Shown in pieces: positions 49,127-58,640 of a DNA stretch of 64,000 nt. Made by a program: the position numbers and the translations under genes. The notes beneath the pieces are model-generated. The model was given only the letters and a program-made list of their open reading frames with translations, made no database searches and was not told the DNA's origin. The stretch spans positions 1 through 64,000 of the forward strand of contig NZ_JBGKBE010000004.1 in NCBI RefSeq assembly GCF_041358175.1, read 5' to 3'. Numbering within the stretch: position 1 is the stretch's first letter; every line of letters starts with the position of its first letter. The DNA is from Muriicola sp041358175 (GTDB taxonomy: Bacteria; Bacteroidota; Bacteroidia; Flavobacteriales; Flavobacteriaceae).

Positions 49127-49942
49127 ATGAAGGAGTTAAAGAATACTATAGAAAAGGCCTGGGAGCAACGCGATTTATTAAACGAAATTGAGACCCAGAC
49201 ATCGATCCGAAAAGTAGTGGATTTGATCGATTCAGGGAAGCTTAGATGTGCCGAACCCACGGACAATGGCTGGCAGATTAACGAATGGGTTAAAAAAGCA
49301 GTAGTACTCTACTTTCCAATCCAGAAAATGGTCACCCAGGAAGTTGGGATTTTTGAATATCATGATAAGATTCCCCTGAAAAAAGGATATAAGGAAAAAG
49401 GAATAAGGGTAGTTCCCCATGCAGTTGCCAGACATGGTGCCTACATTGCTCCGGGCACTATTCTGATGCCCAGTTATGTAAATATCGGAGCCTATGTTGA
49501 TACAGGGACTATGGTAGACACCTGGGCCACCGTGGGGAGTTGTGCCCAGATAGGCAAAAATGTCCACCTCAGCGGAGGGGTTGGCATTGGTGGGGTGTTA
49601 GAACCTCTGCAGGCATCTCCGGTAATCATAGAGGACAATGCATTTGTAGGAAGTCGGTGTATCGTTGTGGAAGGTGTGAAGGTTGAGCAGGAAGCCGTAC
49701 TGGGTGCAAACGTAGTTTTAACAGCCTCTACCAAGATCATCGATGTTACAGGATCGTCTCCGGTTGAAATGAAAGGTAGGGTTCCGGCCCGTTCAGTTGT
49801 TATACCAGGGAGCTACACCAAGAAATTTCCGGCAGGAAACTATCAGGTACCTTGTGCCCTGATTATCGGGAAAAGAAAGCCAAGTACGGATTTAAAAACT
49901 TCCCTCAATAATGCCCTGCGAGAATATAATGTAGCTGTATAA
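49127..49942 (+). CDS. dapD: 2,3,4,5-tetrahydropyridine-2,6-dicarboxylate N-succinyltransferase
   Basis: 271 residues from ATG 49127. An N-terminal helical domain (MKELKNTIEKAWEQRDLLNE) is followed by a left-handed beta helix with hexapeptide repeats (IAPGTILMPSYVNIGAYVD, GTMVDTWATVGSCAQIGKN, HLSGGVGIGGVLEPLQASPV) and the closing GRVPARSVVIPGSYTKKFP. It transfers a succinyl group from succinyl-CoA in the lysine/diaminopimelate pathway. It forms a trimer. Start based on the conserved N-terminus; the upstream frame is longer by 18 codons. Confidence 0.96.
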   Translation: MKELKNTIEKAWEQRDLLNEIETQTSIRKVVDLIDSGKLRCAEPTDNGWQINEWVKKAVVLYFPIQKMVTQEVGIFEYHDKIPLKKGYKEKGIRVVPHAVARHGAYIAPGTILMPSYVNIGAYVDTGTMVDTWATVGSCAQIGKNVHLSGGVGIGGVLEPLQASPVIIEDNAFVGSRCIVVEGVKVEQEAVLGANVVLTASTKIIDVTGSSPVEMKGRVPARSVVIPGSYTKKFPAGNYQVPCALIIGKRKPSTDLKTSLNNALREYNVAV

Positions 49943-50036
49943 TTTGTAGGAATTTTTCTCCTGAAGGCAATTTTATGACGATTTTATTGTTATAACTTTG
50001 CATTTAAATTCAAGTATCACGGTTACTCCGCTAAGT

Positions 50037-50831
50037 ATGAACAACGACAACCAGAAAATATCGGCCCTGATTATTACCTACAATGAAATGGGATATATTG
50101 AGGCTTGTATCAATTCAGTCTCTTTTGCAGATGAGATACTGGTTGTTGATTCTTACAGTACTGACGGGACTTATGAATATTTGCTGCAACACCCTAAAGT
50201 AAAGGTCGTTCAGCATCCCTTTACTAATTTTACCCTGCAAAAAACGTTTGCCCTTTCGCAGGCAACATACAATTGGATCCTCTTTCTAGATGCCGATGAA
50301 ATAGTACCGGCAGGCCTTAAAAAAGAGATAGAAGAAACGGTGCAGCAGGAATCTCCTCATGCCGCTTATTGGTTCTATCGCAAATTTATGTTTGAGAGAA
50401 AGGCCCTTAAGTTCAGTGGATGGCAAACCGATAAAAATTATCGTCTTTTCCAGAAAGACAAAGCCAAATTCTCCGACAAGAAGATTGTGCACGAAACCCT
50501 TGAAGTAGATGGGACATCAGGTATCCTCAATGAGAAACTGATCCACTATTGTTATAAGAATTATGAAGATTACAAGGGGAAAATGCTTAAATACGGGCAA
50601 TTGAAAGCCAAAGAAGATTTCTACAGGGAAAAAAGTTTTAACTATTTTTATTATTTCCTTAAACCTGCCTGGAAATTTTTTAATCACTACATCCTACGTC
50701 TGGGGATCCTTGACGGGAAGAAAGGGATAACTATCTGCTATCTAAATGCCCTGGGTGTTCTAGAGCGTTTCCGTGAATTAAAACGCCTGGAGCGAAAAAA
50801 TGCCCTGGCTTATTACTTGCTGATGCCATAG
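50037..50831 (+). CDS. Glycosyltransferase family 2 (WaaE/KdtX-like)
   Basis: 264 residues from ATG 50037. ISALIITYNEMGYIEACINS, ADEILVVDSYSTDGTYEYLL and the DxD-like FLDADEIV, then a region typical of WaaE-type transferases with WQTDKNYRLFQKDKAKFSDK and VHETLEV. C-terminal helices SFNYFYYFLKPAWKFFNHYI may bind the membrane. Such enzymes add a sugar to the LPS core. The end overlaps the end of the convergent gene at 50813 by 19 bases. Confidence 0.92.
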   Translation: MNNDNQKISALIITYNEMGYIEACINSVSFADEILVVDSYSTDGTYEYLLQHPKVKVVQHPFTNFTLQKTFALSQATYNWILFLDADEIVPAGLKKEIEETVQQESPHAAYWFYRKFMFERKALKFSGWQTDKNYRLFQKDKAKFSDKKIVHETLEVDGTSGILNEKLIHYCYKNYEDYKGKMLKYGQLKAKEDFYREKSFNYFYYFLKPAWKFFNHYILRLGILDGKKGITICYLNALGVLERFRELKRLERKNALAYYLLMP

Positions 50832-51637
50832 TGCGTCCACACCAACTTTTTATTTCGGGTTTCCTTTCTAATGGATTTATTCTTTTCTATAGATTCGGGT
50901 GTTTTATATCCCCGTTTGTGATCTAAATGCACACATACGGCACTATAGCGCAGCTGTTTCGACCTGATCCCAAAATTGAATAATCGTTCCCCCAACTCCC
51001 GGTCCTGCCCCCCGTACTGCATCCGTTCGTCAAATCCATTAACATTGAGGATATCTTTTTTCCAACCCGATGAATTATGCCCATTCCAGCTTGCATTGGT
51101 TGGTGTGATCATATTGAAAAATTTCGAGATATATCCTCTGGCCGTTAGTTTATTGTTCTTAAACGTCTTGGGAATTCCCATTTCTTTCAGCCACTGAATG
51201 TTAAAACAATTCTGTTCCTCAATGTCTTTCCTGGTGATGGCCTTGGAAATATTCATAGGTAACATATAGTACCCACCTGAAATAAAATATCCGGGTTCTT
51301 TATTGATGTAATGTACCTCTACAAAGTCTTCCCTCGGAATACAATCTCCATCGGTCATGATGATATAGGGTGAATTACAGGCTACAGTGGCCTTGTTGAG
51401 GATTCTCGACTTCTGAAATCCGTCGTCTTCCTGCCATACATGAACTATGGGATAAGAGACCTTGGATTTCATCTCCTCGATCAGATTTTTAGTTTTGGGC
51501 CCCGATCCGTCATCGGCAATCACCACTTCAAAATTTCTGAATGTTTGATATTCAAAACCCCACAACACTTTTTCAAGCCAGGCTTCAGAATTGTAAGTGC
51601 TGACAATGATTGAAATTTTAGGCTCCGTATTCTGCAT
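50813..51637 (-). CDS. Glycosyltransferase family 2
   Basis: 274 residues. PKISIIVSTYNSEAWLEKVL, VVIADDGSGPKTKNLI, IMTDGDCIPREDFVEVHY (DxD), then NASWNGHNSSGWKKDILNVN and GFDERMQYGGQDRELGERLF, the ED/GxxDRE acceptor-side motif. This architecture resembles transferases of LPS core or capsule, with N-terminal DDGS and C-terminal galactosyltransferase-like motif. Tail-to-tail with the gene at 50037; both may belong to the same pathway. No membrane segment. Confidence 0.92.
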   Translation of the reverse strand: MQNTEPKISIIVSTYNSEAWLEKVLWGFEYQTFRNFEVVIADDGSGPKTKNLIEEMKSKVSYPIVHVWQEDDGFQKSRILNKATVACNSPYIIMTDGDCIPREDFVEVHYINKEPGYFISGGYYMLPMNISKAITRKDIEEQNCFNIQWLKEMGIPKTFKNNKLTARGYISKFFNMITPTNASWNGHNSSGWKKDILNVNGFDERMQYGGQDRELGERLFNFGIRSKQLRYSAVCVHLDHKRGYKTPESIEKNKSIRKETRNKKLVWTHYGISK

Positions 51638-51821
51638 CGCACAAAAATAGAAAGCTTTGTGGAGATTTCGTTATTTCTACCTTAAATATCCCAGGTAAGT
51701 GGTCAATCTAATATTTAAAAAATCCTTACGACCCCTATAATTTCATCCGCATTTTTTTTCGTCCTTCCCATTTGGTTACCGTAATTTGCAGGGCAAAGAG
51801 CATCACAGTTCCATATCCAAA

Positions 51822-52655
51822 ATGAAGGTAAAAGAGCTTCCTGTATCTATTTATTACTCCCTTAAATTAAGGTATGGACCTAATCGTGCTGGAAGGAAAA
51901 GGTCCAAAACTGTGATTCCTGTCCTGATATCCCTCACTACCATCGAATCCAGGCTGGGAGTCGTTGATCTCGTGATTCGCAGCTTACTGTCTCAAAGTGT
52001 GTCACCTGTAAAAATACTGCTCTGGATCCCCGATTCTCTTAAAAAAGAACTTCCTCCTAGACTCACGGAATTATGTGGCGACATTTTTGAGGTCCGGACC
52101 ACTCACCTGCATTGTTCACATAAAAAACTAATCCATACCCTTTCAGCCTTTCCTGAATACCCGGTAATCACTTGTGATGACGATCTGATGTACAGACCTC
52201 AATGGCTTTCTTTACTTTATGAAGAATCTCAGCGGTTTCCCGGGGCCATCATCGCCAATCAAACAAGAACGATAAAAACGGATAAAGAGGGAAATTTTCT
52301 TCCTTACGGACAATGGCCTACCGACCAGCCTGCCGCTGTTGGCTCAGATTGGGTACTCCCCATTGGTGCAGAAGGCGTGTTATACCCTCCTGCAAGCCTA
52401 GATACGCAATTTGACAACGAAGACCTCTTCCTTAATTTAGCGCCAAAGGCGGATGATCTTTGGTTTAAAACCATGTCCTTATTAAAAGGAACCAAGTGTA
52501 GATTGGCTTCAAACCGGAGTAAAAAAGCAGTGCCAGTCATGGGATCTCAAAAGACCTCCCTGAAACATGTCAATATTAAAAAAGACCTGAATAGTGTGCA
52601 ATGGCTGAAACTTTCAGACCATTTCAACCTGAAGGATAAACTAAAGCCTGATTAA
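51822..52655 (+). CDS. Glycosyltransferase-like protein
   Basis: 277 residues from ATG 51822. IPVLISLTTIESRLGVVDLV, LLSQSVSPVKILLWIPDSLK, then YPVITCDDDLMYRPQWLSLL, with a DDD in place of DxD; FPGAIIANQTRTI and LPIGAEGVLYPPASLDTQFD follow. The order fits GT-A folds in which the acidic triad binds the nucleotide sugar; it resembles proteins annotated as glycosyltransferase family 2 or 92-like. The gene is followed 2 bases later by tsaC. Exact activity unknown. Confidence 0.82.
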   Translation: MKVKELPVSIYYSLKLRYGPNRAGRKRSKTVIPVLISLTTIESRLGVVDLVIRSLLSQSVSPVKILLWIPDSLKKELPPRLTELCGDIFEVRTTHLHCSHKKLIHTLSAFPEYPVITCDDDLMYRPQWLSLLYEESQRFPGAIIANQTRTIKTDKEGNFLPYGQWPTDQPAAVGSDWVLPIGAEGVLYPPASLDTQFDNEDLFLNLAPKADDLWFKTMSLLKGTKCRLASNRSKKAVPVMGSQKTSLKHVNIKKDLNSVQWLKLSDHFNLKDKLKPD

Positions 52656-52657
52656 AC

Positions 52658-53227
52658 ATGAATGACTTTACACAGGAAATTAAATCTTGTCTCGAAGTAC
52701 TCGAAAATGGAGGTCTTATTTTATACCCTACAGATACGGTCTGGGGAATCGGCTGCGATGCCACCAATGAAAAGGCCGTGGAAAAAGTATATCGCCTAAA
52801 AAATCGACCCGATTCAAAAGCCTTGATTTGCCTGGTGGGCAATGATGCGATGCTTGAACGCATAGTGGAAAAAGTCCCGGAAACGGCCTGGGACATTATG
52901 GACCTGGCGAGTAAACCCACAACCATCGTTTATGACCACCCCAGAGGTGTGGCCCGAAACCTCATAGCCGATGACAATACGCTGGCTATCCGAGTTGCCT
53001 CAGATAAATTTTGTCGCTACCTCATCAACGCCTTTAAAAAACCCATTGTCTCTACATCTGCGAATATTGCCGGTGAACCTACCCCTGGCAACTTTGGGGA
53101 AATAACACCCCCCATTTTAAAAGGAGTCGACTATGTGGTAAATTTGCAGCGGAATGCAGGGAATGCCGTTTCCTCTTCTATTATAAAATTGAGCAACGAC
53201 GGCACTGTAAAAGTGATTCGGGAATAA
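52658..53227 (+). CDS. tsaC: L-threonylcarbamoyladenylate synthase (TsaC/Sua5)
   Basis: 189 residues, YrdC domain only. Motifs: GGLILYPTDTVWGIGCDATN, KVYRLKNRPDSKALICLV, TLAIRVASDKFCRYLINAFK, and PIVSTSANIAGEPTPGNF. It makes threonylcarbamoyl-AMP for the t6A37 modification of ANN-decoding tRNAs. It lacks the C-terminal Sua5 domain, so it is the TsaC form. It is followed by cca after one base. Confidence 0.95.
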   Translation: MNDFTQEIKSCLEVLENGGLILYPTDTVWGIGCDATNEKAVEKVYRLKNRPDSKALICLVGNDAMLERIVEKVPETAWDIMDLASKPTTIVYDHPRGVARNLIADDNTLAIRVASDKFCRYLINAFKKPIVSTSANIAGEPTPGNFGEITPPILKGVDYVVNLQRNAGNAVSSSIIKLSNDGTVKVIRE

Positions 53228-53228
53228 A

Positions 53229-54650
53229 ATGGCGAAAAAGAATTATAAAGAAGCCCTTACAGATCAGATCTTTCATACCATTGCGGAGGCTGCAGCTATG
53301 CTCTCTGTTGATTGTTATGTCATTGGAGGTTTTGTAAGGGATTTGCTCCTCGAGAGAGGAGTGCCAAAGGACATCGATATCGTGGCCGTAGGCAGTGGTA
53401 TTTCTTTGGCGAAAAAAGTAGCCTCCCTCTCCCCCGGAAAACCCGAGGTTACGGTATTTAAGAACTTTGGTACTGCCATGTTGAAAATAAGTGATAAGGA
53501 AGTTGAGTTTGTCGGTGCGCGTAAAGAAAGTTATAACCGGGATAGTCGGAAACCAATCGTGGAGAACGGAACCCTTGAAGACGATCAGAAACGACGCGAT
53601 TTTACCATAAATGCCCTGGCTCTGTCCCTGAACAAAAATAACTACGGGGACTTGCTGGATCCCTTCCAGGGGGTTGAAGATCTGGGTAAAAAACTGATAA
53701 AAACGCCCTTAGAGCCCGGAGTGACCTATTCGGATGACCCACTACGGATGCTTAGGGCAATACGCTTCTCTTCCCAGCTCGGATTTAAAATTGAGACTAA
53801 GTCCCTTAAAGCTATTGAAGAAAACAAGTCGAGAATAAACATCATCTCCAAAGAGAGAATTGTAGATGAATTGCATAAAATTCTTTTGAGTGAGAAGCCG
53901 TCGGTGGGTTTTGGCTTGTTATTAAAAACCGGTCTTTTAGATTTTATCCTTCCCGAATTGGTCGCACTTCAGGGTATTGAAGAAATTGAAGGACAAAAAC
54001 ATAAGGATAATTTCTGGCATACCCTGGAGGTAGTCGACAATATTTCTGAATACACAGACGACCTTTGGCTGCGATGGGCTGCCTTACTCCACGATATTGG
54101 AAAGGCCCCGACAAAACGATACGACAAAAAACTGGGCTGGACCTTCCATGCCCATGAATTTGTAGGGGCAAAAATGGTCTATAAAATCTTTAAAAGGTTA
54201 AGGATGCCTTTGAATGAGAAAATGAAATTCGTCCAGAAAATGGTTCTGATGAGCTCAAGACCCATTGTACTGGCCGAGGATTTTGTAACCGATTCCGCAG
54301 TGCGCCGACTCATTTTTGATGCAGGCGAATTTGTAGATGACCTTATGACCCTGTGCGAAGCGGATATTACCACCAAAAACCCAAAAAAAAAGAAGAAATA
54401 TAAAAATAACTTTAAGCTCGTCCGCCAGAAAATTGAAGAAGTAGAAGCCCGGGATCACGTACGAAACTTCCAGCCCCCCGTGAGCGGAGAAGAGATCATG
54501 AAAACCTTTAACCTGCCTCCTTCACGGGAGATCGGCCTGATCAAAGATGCCATCAAAGAAGCGATTCTGGAAGGGGAAATCCCCAATGAATACGAAGCGG
54601 CAAAAGCCTTTATGATTAAAAAAGCCGAGGAAATGGGACTTACCCAATAG
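53229..54650 (+). CDS. cca: CCA tRNA nucleotidyltransferase / poly(A) polymerase family with HD domain
   Basis: 473 residues. Nucleotidyltransferase core: VIGGFVRDLLLERG (GG at 33-34), DIDIV with D48 and D50, RRDFTINALALSLN and YSDDPLRMLRAIRFSSQLGF. An HD domain follows: WAALLHDIGKAPTKRYDKK near 290, HAHEFVGAKM. It belongs to the bacterial class II family; CCA addition is the default assignment. It forms one transcriptional unit with tsaC, a frequent pairing for tRNA maturation genes. Confidence 0.93.
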   Translation: MAKKNYKEALTDQIFHTIAEAAAMLSVDCYVIGGFVRDLLLERGVPKDIDIVAVGSGISLAKKVASLSPGKPEVTVFKNFGTAMLKISDKEVEFVGARKESYNRDSRKPIVENGTLEDDQKRRDFTINALALSLNKNNYGDLLDPFQGVEDLGKKLIKTPLEPGVTYSDDPLRMLRAIRFSSQLGFKIETKSLKAIEENKSRINIISKERIVDELHKILLSEKPSVGFGLLLKTGLLDFILPELVALQGIEEIEGQKHKDNFWHTLEVVDNISEYTDDLWLRWAALLHDIGKAPTKRYDKKLGWTFHAHEFVGAKMVYKIFKRLRMPLNEKMKFVQKMVLMSSRPIVLAEDFVTDSAVRRLIFDAGEFVDDLMTLCEADITTKNPKKKKKYKNNFKLVRQKIEEVEARDHVRNFQPPVSGEEIMKTFNLPPSREIGLIKDAIKEAILEGEIPNEYEAAKAFMIKKAEEMGLTQ

Positions 54651-54750
54651 CCAAAGATTATCCTCTATTCTAAATATCTATTTTGTTCGCTCCTACACAT
54701 GGATTTTTCAGTGAAAAGAGTCGTATTTTTGTACCCCTATTCGAAATCCT

Positions 54751-55785
54751 ATGCTGAAATATTATCGGCCGCTGGCCAAAATTTCCCTCATCCTTGTCTA
54801 CCTGGTGATCATTGCCGGGGCCGTTGTAAGGATGACAGGAAGTGGAATGGGTTGCCCCGACTGGCCCAAGTGTTTTGGCTATTACATTCCTCCGACCCAG
54901 GAATCGGAATTGCTCTGGGAGCCCGGAAAGGAATTTAAAGAAGGACAGGTCATCATCCGGGAAGAAGCCCTCTATGTGGCTGCCGGAGATTTTAGAACAC
55001 AGAATCGATTTAATGAGCGTAATTGGGAACCATATGAGAAACACGACTATGCCGTTTTCAATGCGACACATACCTGGATAGAATACCTGAACCGGCTATT
55101 AGGCGCCCTCGCAGGTCTGGCTACCCTGTTTTTGGCCATTGCTTCCTTCGGATACTGGAAAAAAAACAAGACAATTACCCTCGTAAGCTGGGCAGTTGTA
55201 GTGGGCATGTTATTCCAGGCATGGCTGGGCGCAACCGTGGTCTACTCCTTACTTCTACCCGTTCGAATAACGCTGCATATGGTCATGGCCCTGGTGATCG
55301 TTGCCCTTCTGATCTATCTTTTACAAAAAACCAAAATTGATGTCTCTAAGCCACCTTATAACCAAAAAATTAATCGACTCCTTTGGGTAGCACTGGCTCT
55401 TACTATGGTCCAGATCATTCTGGGTACCCAGGTTCGCCAGTTTATAGATACACAGATCGATATGCTGGGGGAAGGGGCAAAAAATCTATGGCTTTCTCAA
55501 CCGGAGTTACAGTTTTATATCCATCGCACGCTATCCCTGGTGGTAGTTCTATTAAATGGGTGGATTGCCTATATTATTTTTGCCGGAAAACTGGCCTATT
55601 CAAAAATTTACTGGGTTCTGACTATTATCGGAATTGAAATACTTACCGGGATTGCTATGTACTATTTCGATTTCCCTTTTGCCAGCCAGCCTCTGCATCT
55701 GGTTTTGGCAGCCTTGTTGTTTGGCCTCCAGTTTTATTTGGTTCTTGAAACCCAAAAGAAGGTGACAACCGGGGAAACTTCGTAA
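54751..55785 (+). CDS. ctaA: Heme A synthase (COX15/CtaA)
   Basis: 344 residues with about eight membrane helices. The N-terminal motif VVRMTGSGMGCPDWPKCFG is the CtaA signature, with the cysteines in GMGCPDWPKC; conserved His appear in FNATHTWIEYLNRL, LHMVMALV, YIHRTLSLVVV and QPLHLVLAAL and serve as heme ligands. It converts heme O to heme A for cytochrome oxidase. The loop with GEFKEGQ-like insertion is a Bacteroidota feature. The gene stands alone; no cyoE homologue in this window. Confidence 0.95.
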   Translation: MLKYYRPLAKISLILVYLVIIAGAVVRMTGSGMGCPDWPKCFGYYIPPTQESELLWEPGKEFKEGQVIIREEALYVAAGDFRTQNRFNERNWEPYEKHDYAVFNATHTWIEYLNRLLGALAGLATLFLAIASFGYWKKNKTITLVSWAVVVGMLFQAWLGATVVYSLLLPVRITLHMVMALVIVALLIYLLQKTKIDVSKPPYNQKINRLLWVALALTMVQIILGTQVRQFIDTQIDMLGEGAKNLWLSQPELQFYIHRTLSLVVVLLNGWIAYIIFAGKLAYSKIYWVLTIIGIEILTGIAMYYFDFPFASQPLHLVLAALLFGLQFYLVLETQKKVTTGETS

Positions 55786-55810
55786 CTTTGCCACCAGGAA
55801 ATTTGCATCC

Positions 55811-56308
55811 ATGATGATATATAAAATCAGGATTATACTCGATACCAAAGAAGATATATTCAGGGATATCGAAATGACGGCCGACAGTACGCTGGAAGAC
55901 TTTCACAATGCCATCACCCAGGCCTTTGGATTCATGGGCGATGAGATGGCATCATTCTACACCTGTGATGAGAACTGGAACCAGGAGGAGGAAATTGCCC
56001 TTTTTGATATGAGCGAAGGTAATGAGTCGGTCCGACTGATGAATGAAACTTTTCTGGAGGATACCCTAACCCGGCAGCATCCCAAAATGATCTATGTTTA
56101 TGACTTTCTGAGTATGTGGACATTTTTTGTGGAACTGGCAGATATTGTGGAGGCACAGGACGGACAAACATATCCCAACCTGCTTTTTAGTTTTGGCGAA
56201 TTACCGGATGCTCCCCCGGAGAAAAACTTTGAGGCCGATCCAAATTTCGATTTCGACGAAACCTTCGATCGCTATGACGATCTGGATTTCGATGAAAACT
56301 GGAACTAA
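55811..56308 (+). CDS. pRiA4b ORF-3-like protein
   Basis: 165 residues. MIYKIRIILDTKEDIFRDIE, STLEDFHNAITQAFGFMGDE and MASFYTCDE match the domain found in pRiA4b ORF-3/IS1096 passenger TnpR-like proteins. An acidic C-terminus (NFDFDETFDRYDDLDFDENW) follows. Despite the family name there is no transposon here; many chromosomal members are orphan genes of unknown role. Start ATG 55811 (a second ATG follows directly). Cytosolic. Confidence 0.85.
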   Translation: MMIYKIRIILDTKEDIFRDIEMTADSTLEDFHNAITQAFGFMGDEMASFYTCDENWNQEEEIALFDMSEGNESVRLMNETFLEDTLTRQHPKMIYVYDFLSMWTFFVELADIVEAQDGQTYPNLLFSFGELPDAPPEKNFEADPNFDFDETFDRYDDLDFDENWN

Positions 56309-56376
56309 CCCAGCTGATATTCATAATCTTCAATAAATAGTTAACCCCATTTTACTCTAAAACTTAGCACTTTAAT

Positions 56377-57435
56377 ATGATCAACCTTTTTAATGCCCAA
56401 ATCGATGAAGTATCATTGCACCGCATTGGTAACAAACATAAAAATGAAGGTGTTCTTCTCTCTGACCAACCTCAAGCTCTCAATGATGAATCCCGGGGTT
56501 TGCTAAAAGAATTTTTTCTAAAACCCTTCAGGGAAAAAGAAGAGAACTACTATCAGCTAAGTCATGAAGCCGACCTGGAATTTAATGAGCTCTATCAGGC
56601 GGCAAAGGAGATTTTTAAAGACCCTGCCCTCCTTCAGGAAAAATCAAAAAAGATAGCCAAGCACCTATACGATCAATCGGATCACCCTCATATTAAAAAC
56701 GGGGAAGTATTCGTGGTCAAATTCAGCAATGTGGTGCTGGATAATGAAAAAGTGGAAGCACTCGGAATATTTAAAAGTGAGATCAAACAGGAGTTCCTGC
56801 AATTTGAGGAAAAATCCTCCAGTCTTGAAATTCGCCTGGAACAAGGCGTAAATCTCAACAAGCTTGATAAGGGCTGCCTCATTTTTAACGTGCTGGAAGA
56901 TGAGGGGTACAAGGTGCTATCCGTAGACAGCAACCGCTACGACGCCAAATACTGGCTGGAGAATTTCCTGGGGACGAATGTTCTGGCCGATGAGAATTTC
57001 TACACAAAGAACTACCTGAAATTCTGCCAGAATTTTGCAAAGGACATCGTCTTGCCGGCAGAGGATAAACAGCAGGAAGTTTTATTCATGAACAGAGCCG
57101 TGAATCATTTCGCGAAAAATGATGCCTTTGAGGAAACTCAGTTCCTGAATGAGGTGATGGAAAATCCGGAGTTGATCCCTGAGTTTAAGCACTATAAAGT
57201 TGAAAAAGGCCCAAAATACAGCATAGAAGACATTTCAACTTTTCCAATTGCCAACAAGGCAGTGTCTGACACCCGGAAAAAAATTAAGAATGTGATCAAC
57301 CTGGATACCCATGTACAGATCCGTCTTGACTTTATCAATCCTGAATCGGCTGAGCGCTTTGTGGAAAAGGGCTGGGATGAAGAAAAACAGATGTATTACT
57401 ACCTGGTTTATTTTAACAAAGAAACCAAACATTAA
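56377..57435 (+). CDS. NdpA-like nucleoid-associated protein
   Basis: 352 residues. MINLFNAQIDEVSLHRIGNK, then FVVKFSNVVLDNEKVEALGI, FKSEIKQEFLQFEEK, QGVNLNKLDKGCLIFN and SAERFVEKGWDEEKQMYYYL. The order and length match the NdpA/YejK family, whose E. coli member binds DNA at the nucleoid. Role uncertain. Bacteroidota members are sometimes found next to defence genes; here the neighbours are core genes. Confidence 0.88.
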   Translation: MINLFNAQIDEVSLHRIGNKHKNEGVLLSDQPQALNDESRGLLKEFFLKPFREKEENYYQLSHEADLEFNELYQAAKEIFKDPALLQEKSKKIAKHLYDQSDHPHIKNGEVFVVKFSNVVLDNEKVEALGIFKSEIKQEFLQFEEKSSSLEIRLEQGVNLNKLDKGCLIFNVLEDEGYKVLSVDSNRYDAKYWLENFLGTNVLADENFYTKNYLKFCQNFAKDIVLPAEDKQQEVLFMNRAVNHFAKNDAFEETQFLNEVMENPELIPEFKHYKVEKGPKYSIEDISTFPIANKAVSDTRKKIKNVINLDTHVQIRLDFINPESAERFVEKGWDEEKQMYYYLVYFNKETKH

Positions 57436-57469
57436 AATAAGGTCTTAGAGACAAAAAAGAGGTAGATTT

Positions 57470-58555
57470 CTATTTCAGTTCTATCTTTTTTTCGATGATT
57501 TGCCTCATACTGACATTTTCGTAATTCCGCTTTACAAAATCGAGGGTGAGATTGAGAATCTGACCCATATTCCTGCATCTTTTGAACTTCAGGTCTTTGG
57601 TAAAGTCAAAGATTTCCATTTTTAGGCGATCAACATTCTCCTGACTCGAAATTTTATCTGCTTTGGCAGCACTGATCAGCCTTTTAATACGCTTATTGGC
57701 ACTGATGATCCTCTTCGCGATAATGGATCTTTCCTCTACTTTGTACTGTTCAATGGAATCATCGAGCAGTCTGTCCTGCACCAACCCGACCATCTTAAGA
57801 TTCTCCTTAAAGAATTGCGGCCTATAGACATTTAATTTCCCTTCATAACACTGCTGATCAAAATCGATGGCCCTGATCCTGAAAACCACATGATCAAAAT
57901 CGTGTATTGGGATGATCACGTAATTATAGGAACGCATGTCTCCCAGCAATTGGATCATACAACGCTCATTGAATTTTACAAATTCCTTGGCCAGCTGGGA
58001 TTTTTGAGAATCCGTACAGTTCGGCAACATGTTTTTAATAAAAATATCTCCGGGTATACCCGATATGTGTTCTTCAATCAGTGTATTCCGGTAAACGAGA
58101 TAATTGAGGTTATAGGGAGAAAGCATATGCTCAAGTTCCAGACCATAGATTCTGGAAGCATCGGCTTTCTTTACATAGAAATAGATAAAATTGTCATTGA
58201 GGATATTCCGGATCTTAATCCGAAAGGGTTTTGAATTCCCAAATGTACAGAAGTCCACCGCATCTACATTCAGGTATTGAAATATGCGATCTGTCCCGTC
58301 TGAATGCAGAATGGAATAAACCCGCTTCAGACTTAAATCGATCTCAACTCTTTCAGCATCGCTATAATAAACTCGAACCCAAAGGGTATCATTTCCCTCA
58401 TCGTCATATACTACCACTGATCCTGCAAAACGCAACAGATCTTCATAAAATATGGGTATTTCTATCTTGCGGTTGTACTGGTCGAGGAATACATCCAGTT
58501 TTCTGCTAACAGGATATGACGGTTTTTTCCTGGACATCAGCCGTTGTTGAGTCAT
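57470..58555 (-). CDS. Conserved protein of unknown function
   Basis: 361 residues (ATG 58555; an internal ATG at 58537 is an alternative). The N-terminal part (about 15-125) is beta-rich: KIEIPIFYEDLLRFAGSVVV, DTLWVRVYYSDAERVEIDL. The middle has QLLGDMRSYNYVIIPIHDFD and FRIRAIDFDQQCYEGKLNVY, which look like a kinase- or ATP-grasp-like acidic motif (IxAIDFDQ). The C-terminus is helical and basic (RIISANKRIKRLISAAK). No signal or membrane helix. I recognise no named family; the DFDQ motif and surrounding strands deserve fold prediction. Confidence 0.75.
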   Translation of the reverse strand: MTQQRLMSRKKPSYPVSRKLDVFLDQYNRKIEIPIFYEDLLRFAGSVVVYDDEGNDTLWVRVYYSDAERVEIDLSLKRVYSILHSDGTDRIFQYLNVDAVDFCTFGNSKPFRIKIRNILNDNFIYFYVKKADASRIYGLELEHMLSPYNLNYLVYRNTLIEEHISGIPGDIFIKNMLPNCTDSQKSQLAKEFVKFNERCMIQLLGDMRSYNYVIIPIHDFDHVVFRIRAIDFDQQCYEGKLNVYRPQFFKENLKMVGLVQDRLLDDSIEQYKVEERSIIAKRIISANKRIKRLISAAKADKISSQENVDRLKMEIFDFTKDLKFKRCRNMGQILNLTLDFVKRNYENVSMRQIIEKKIELK

Positions 58556-58640
58556 AGGTTCACTTCTTTATGCCGACAATTTGTAACAAATTGTGGGTTT
58601 TATCGTCAAGTTACTATAAACTGCCTAAATAGAACACTTT

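Noticed and set aside
55811..56308. Transposon passenger gene (IS1096 TnpR-like)
   Set aside because: The family name comes from early annotations; no transposase or inverted ends are present, and the neighbours are core genes.
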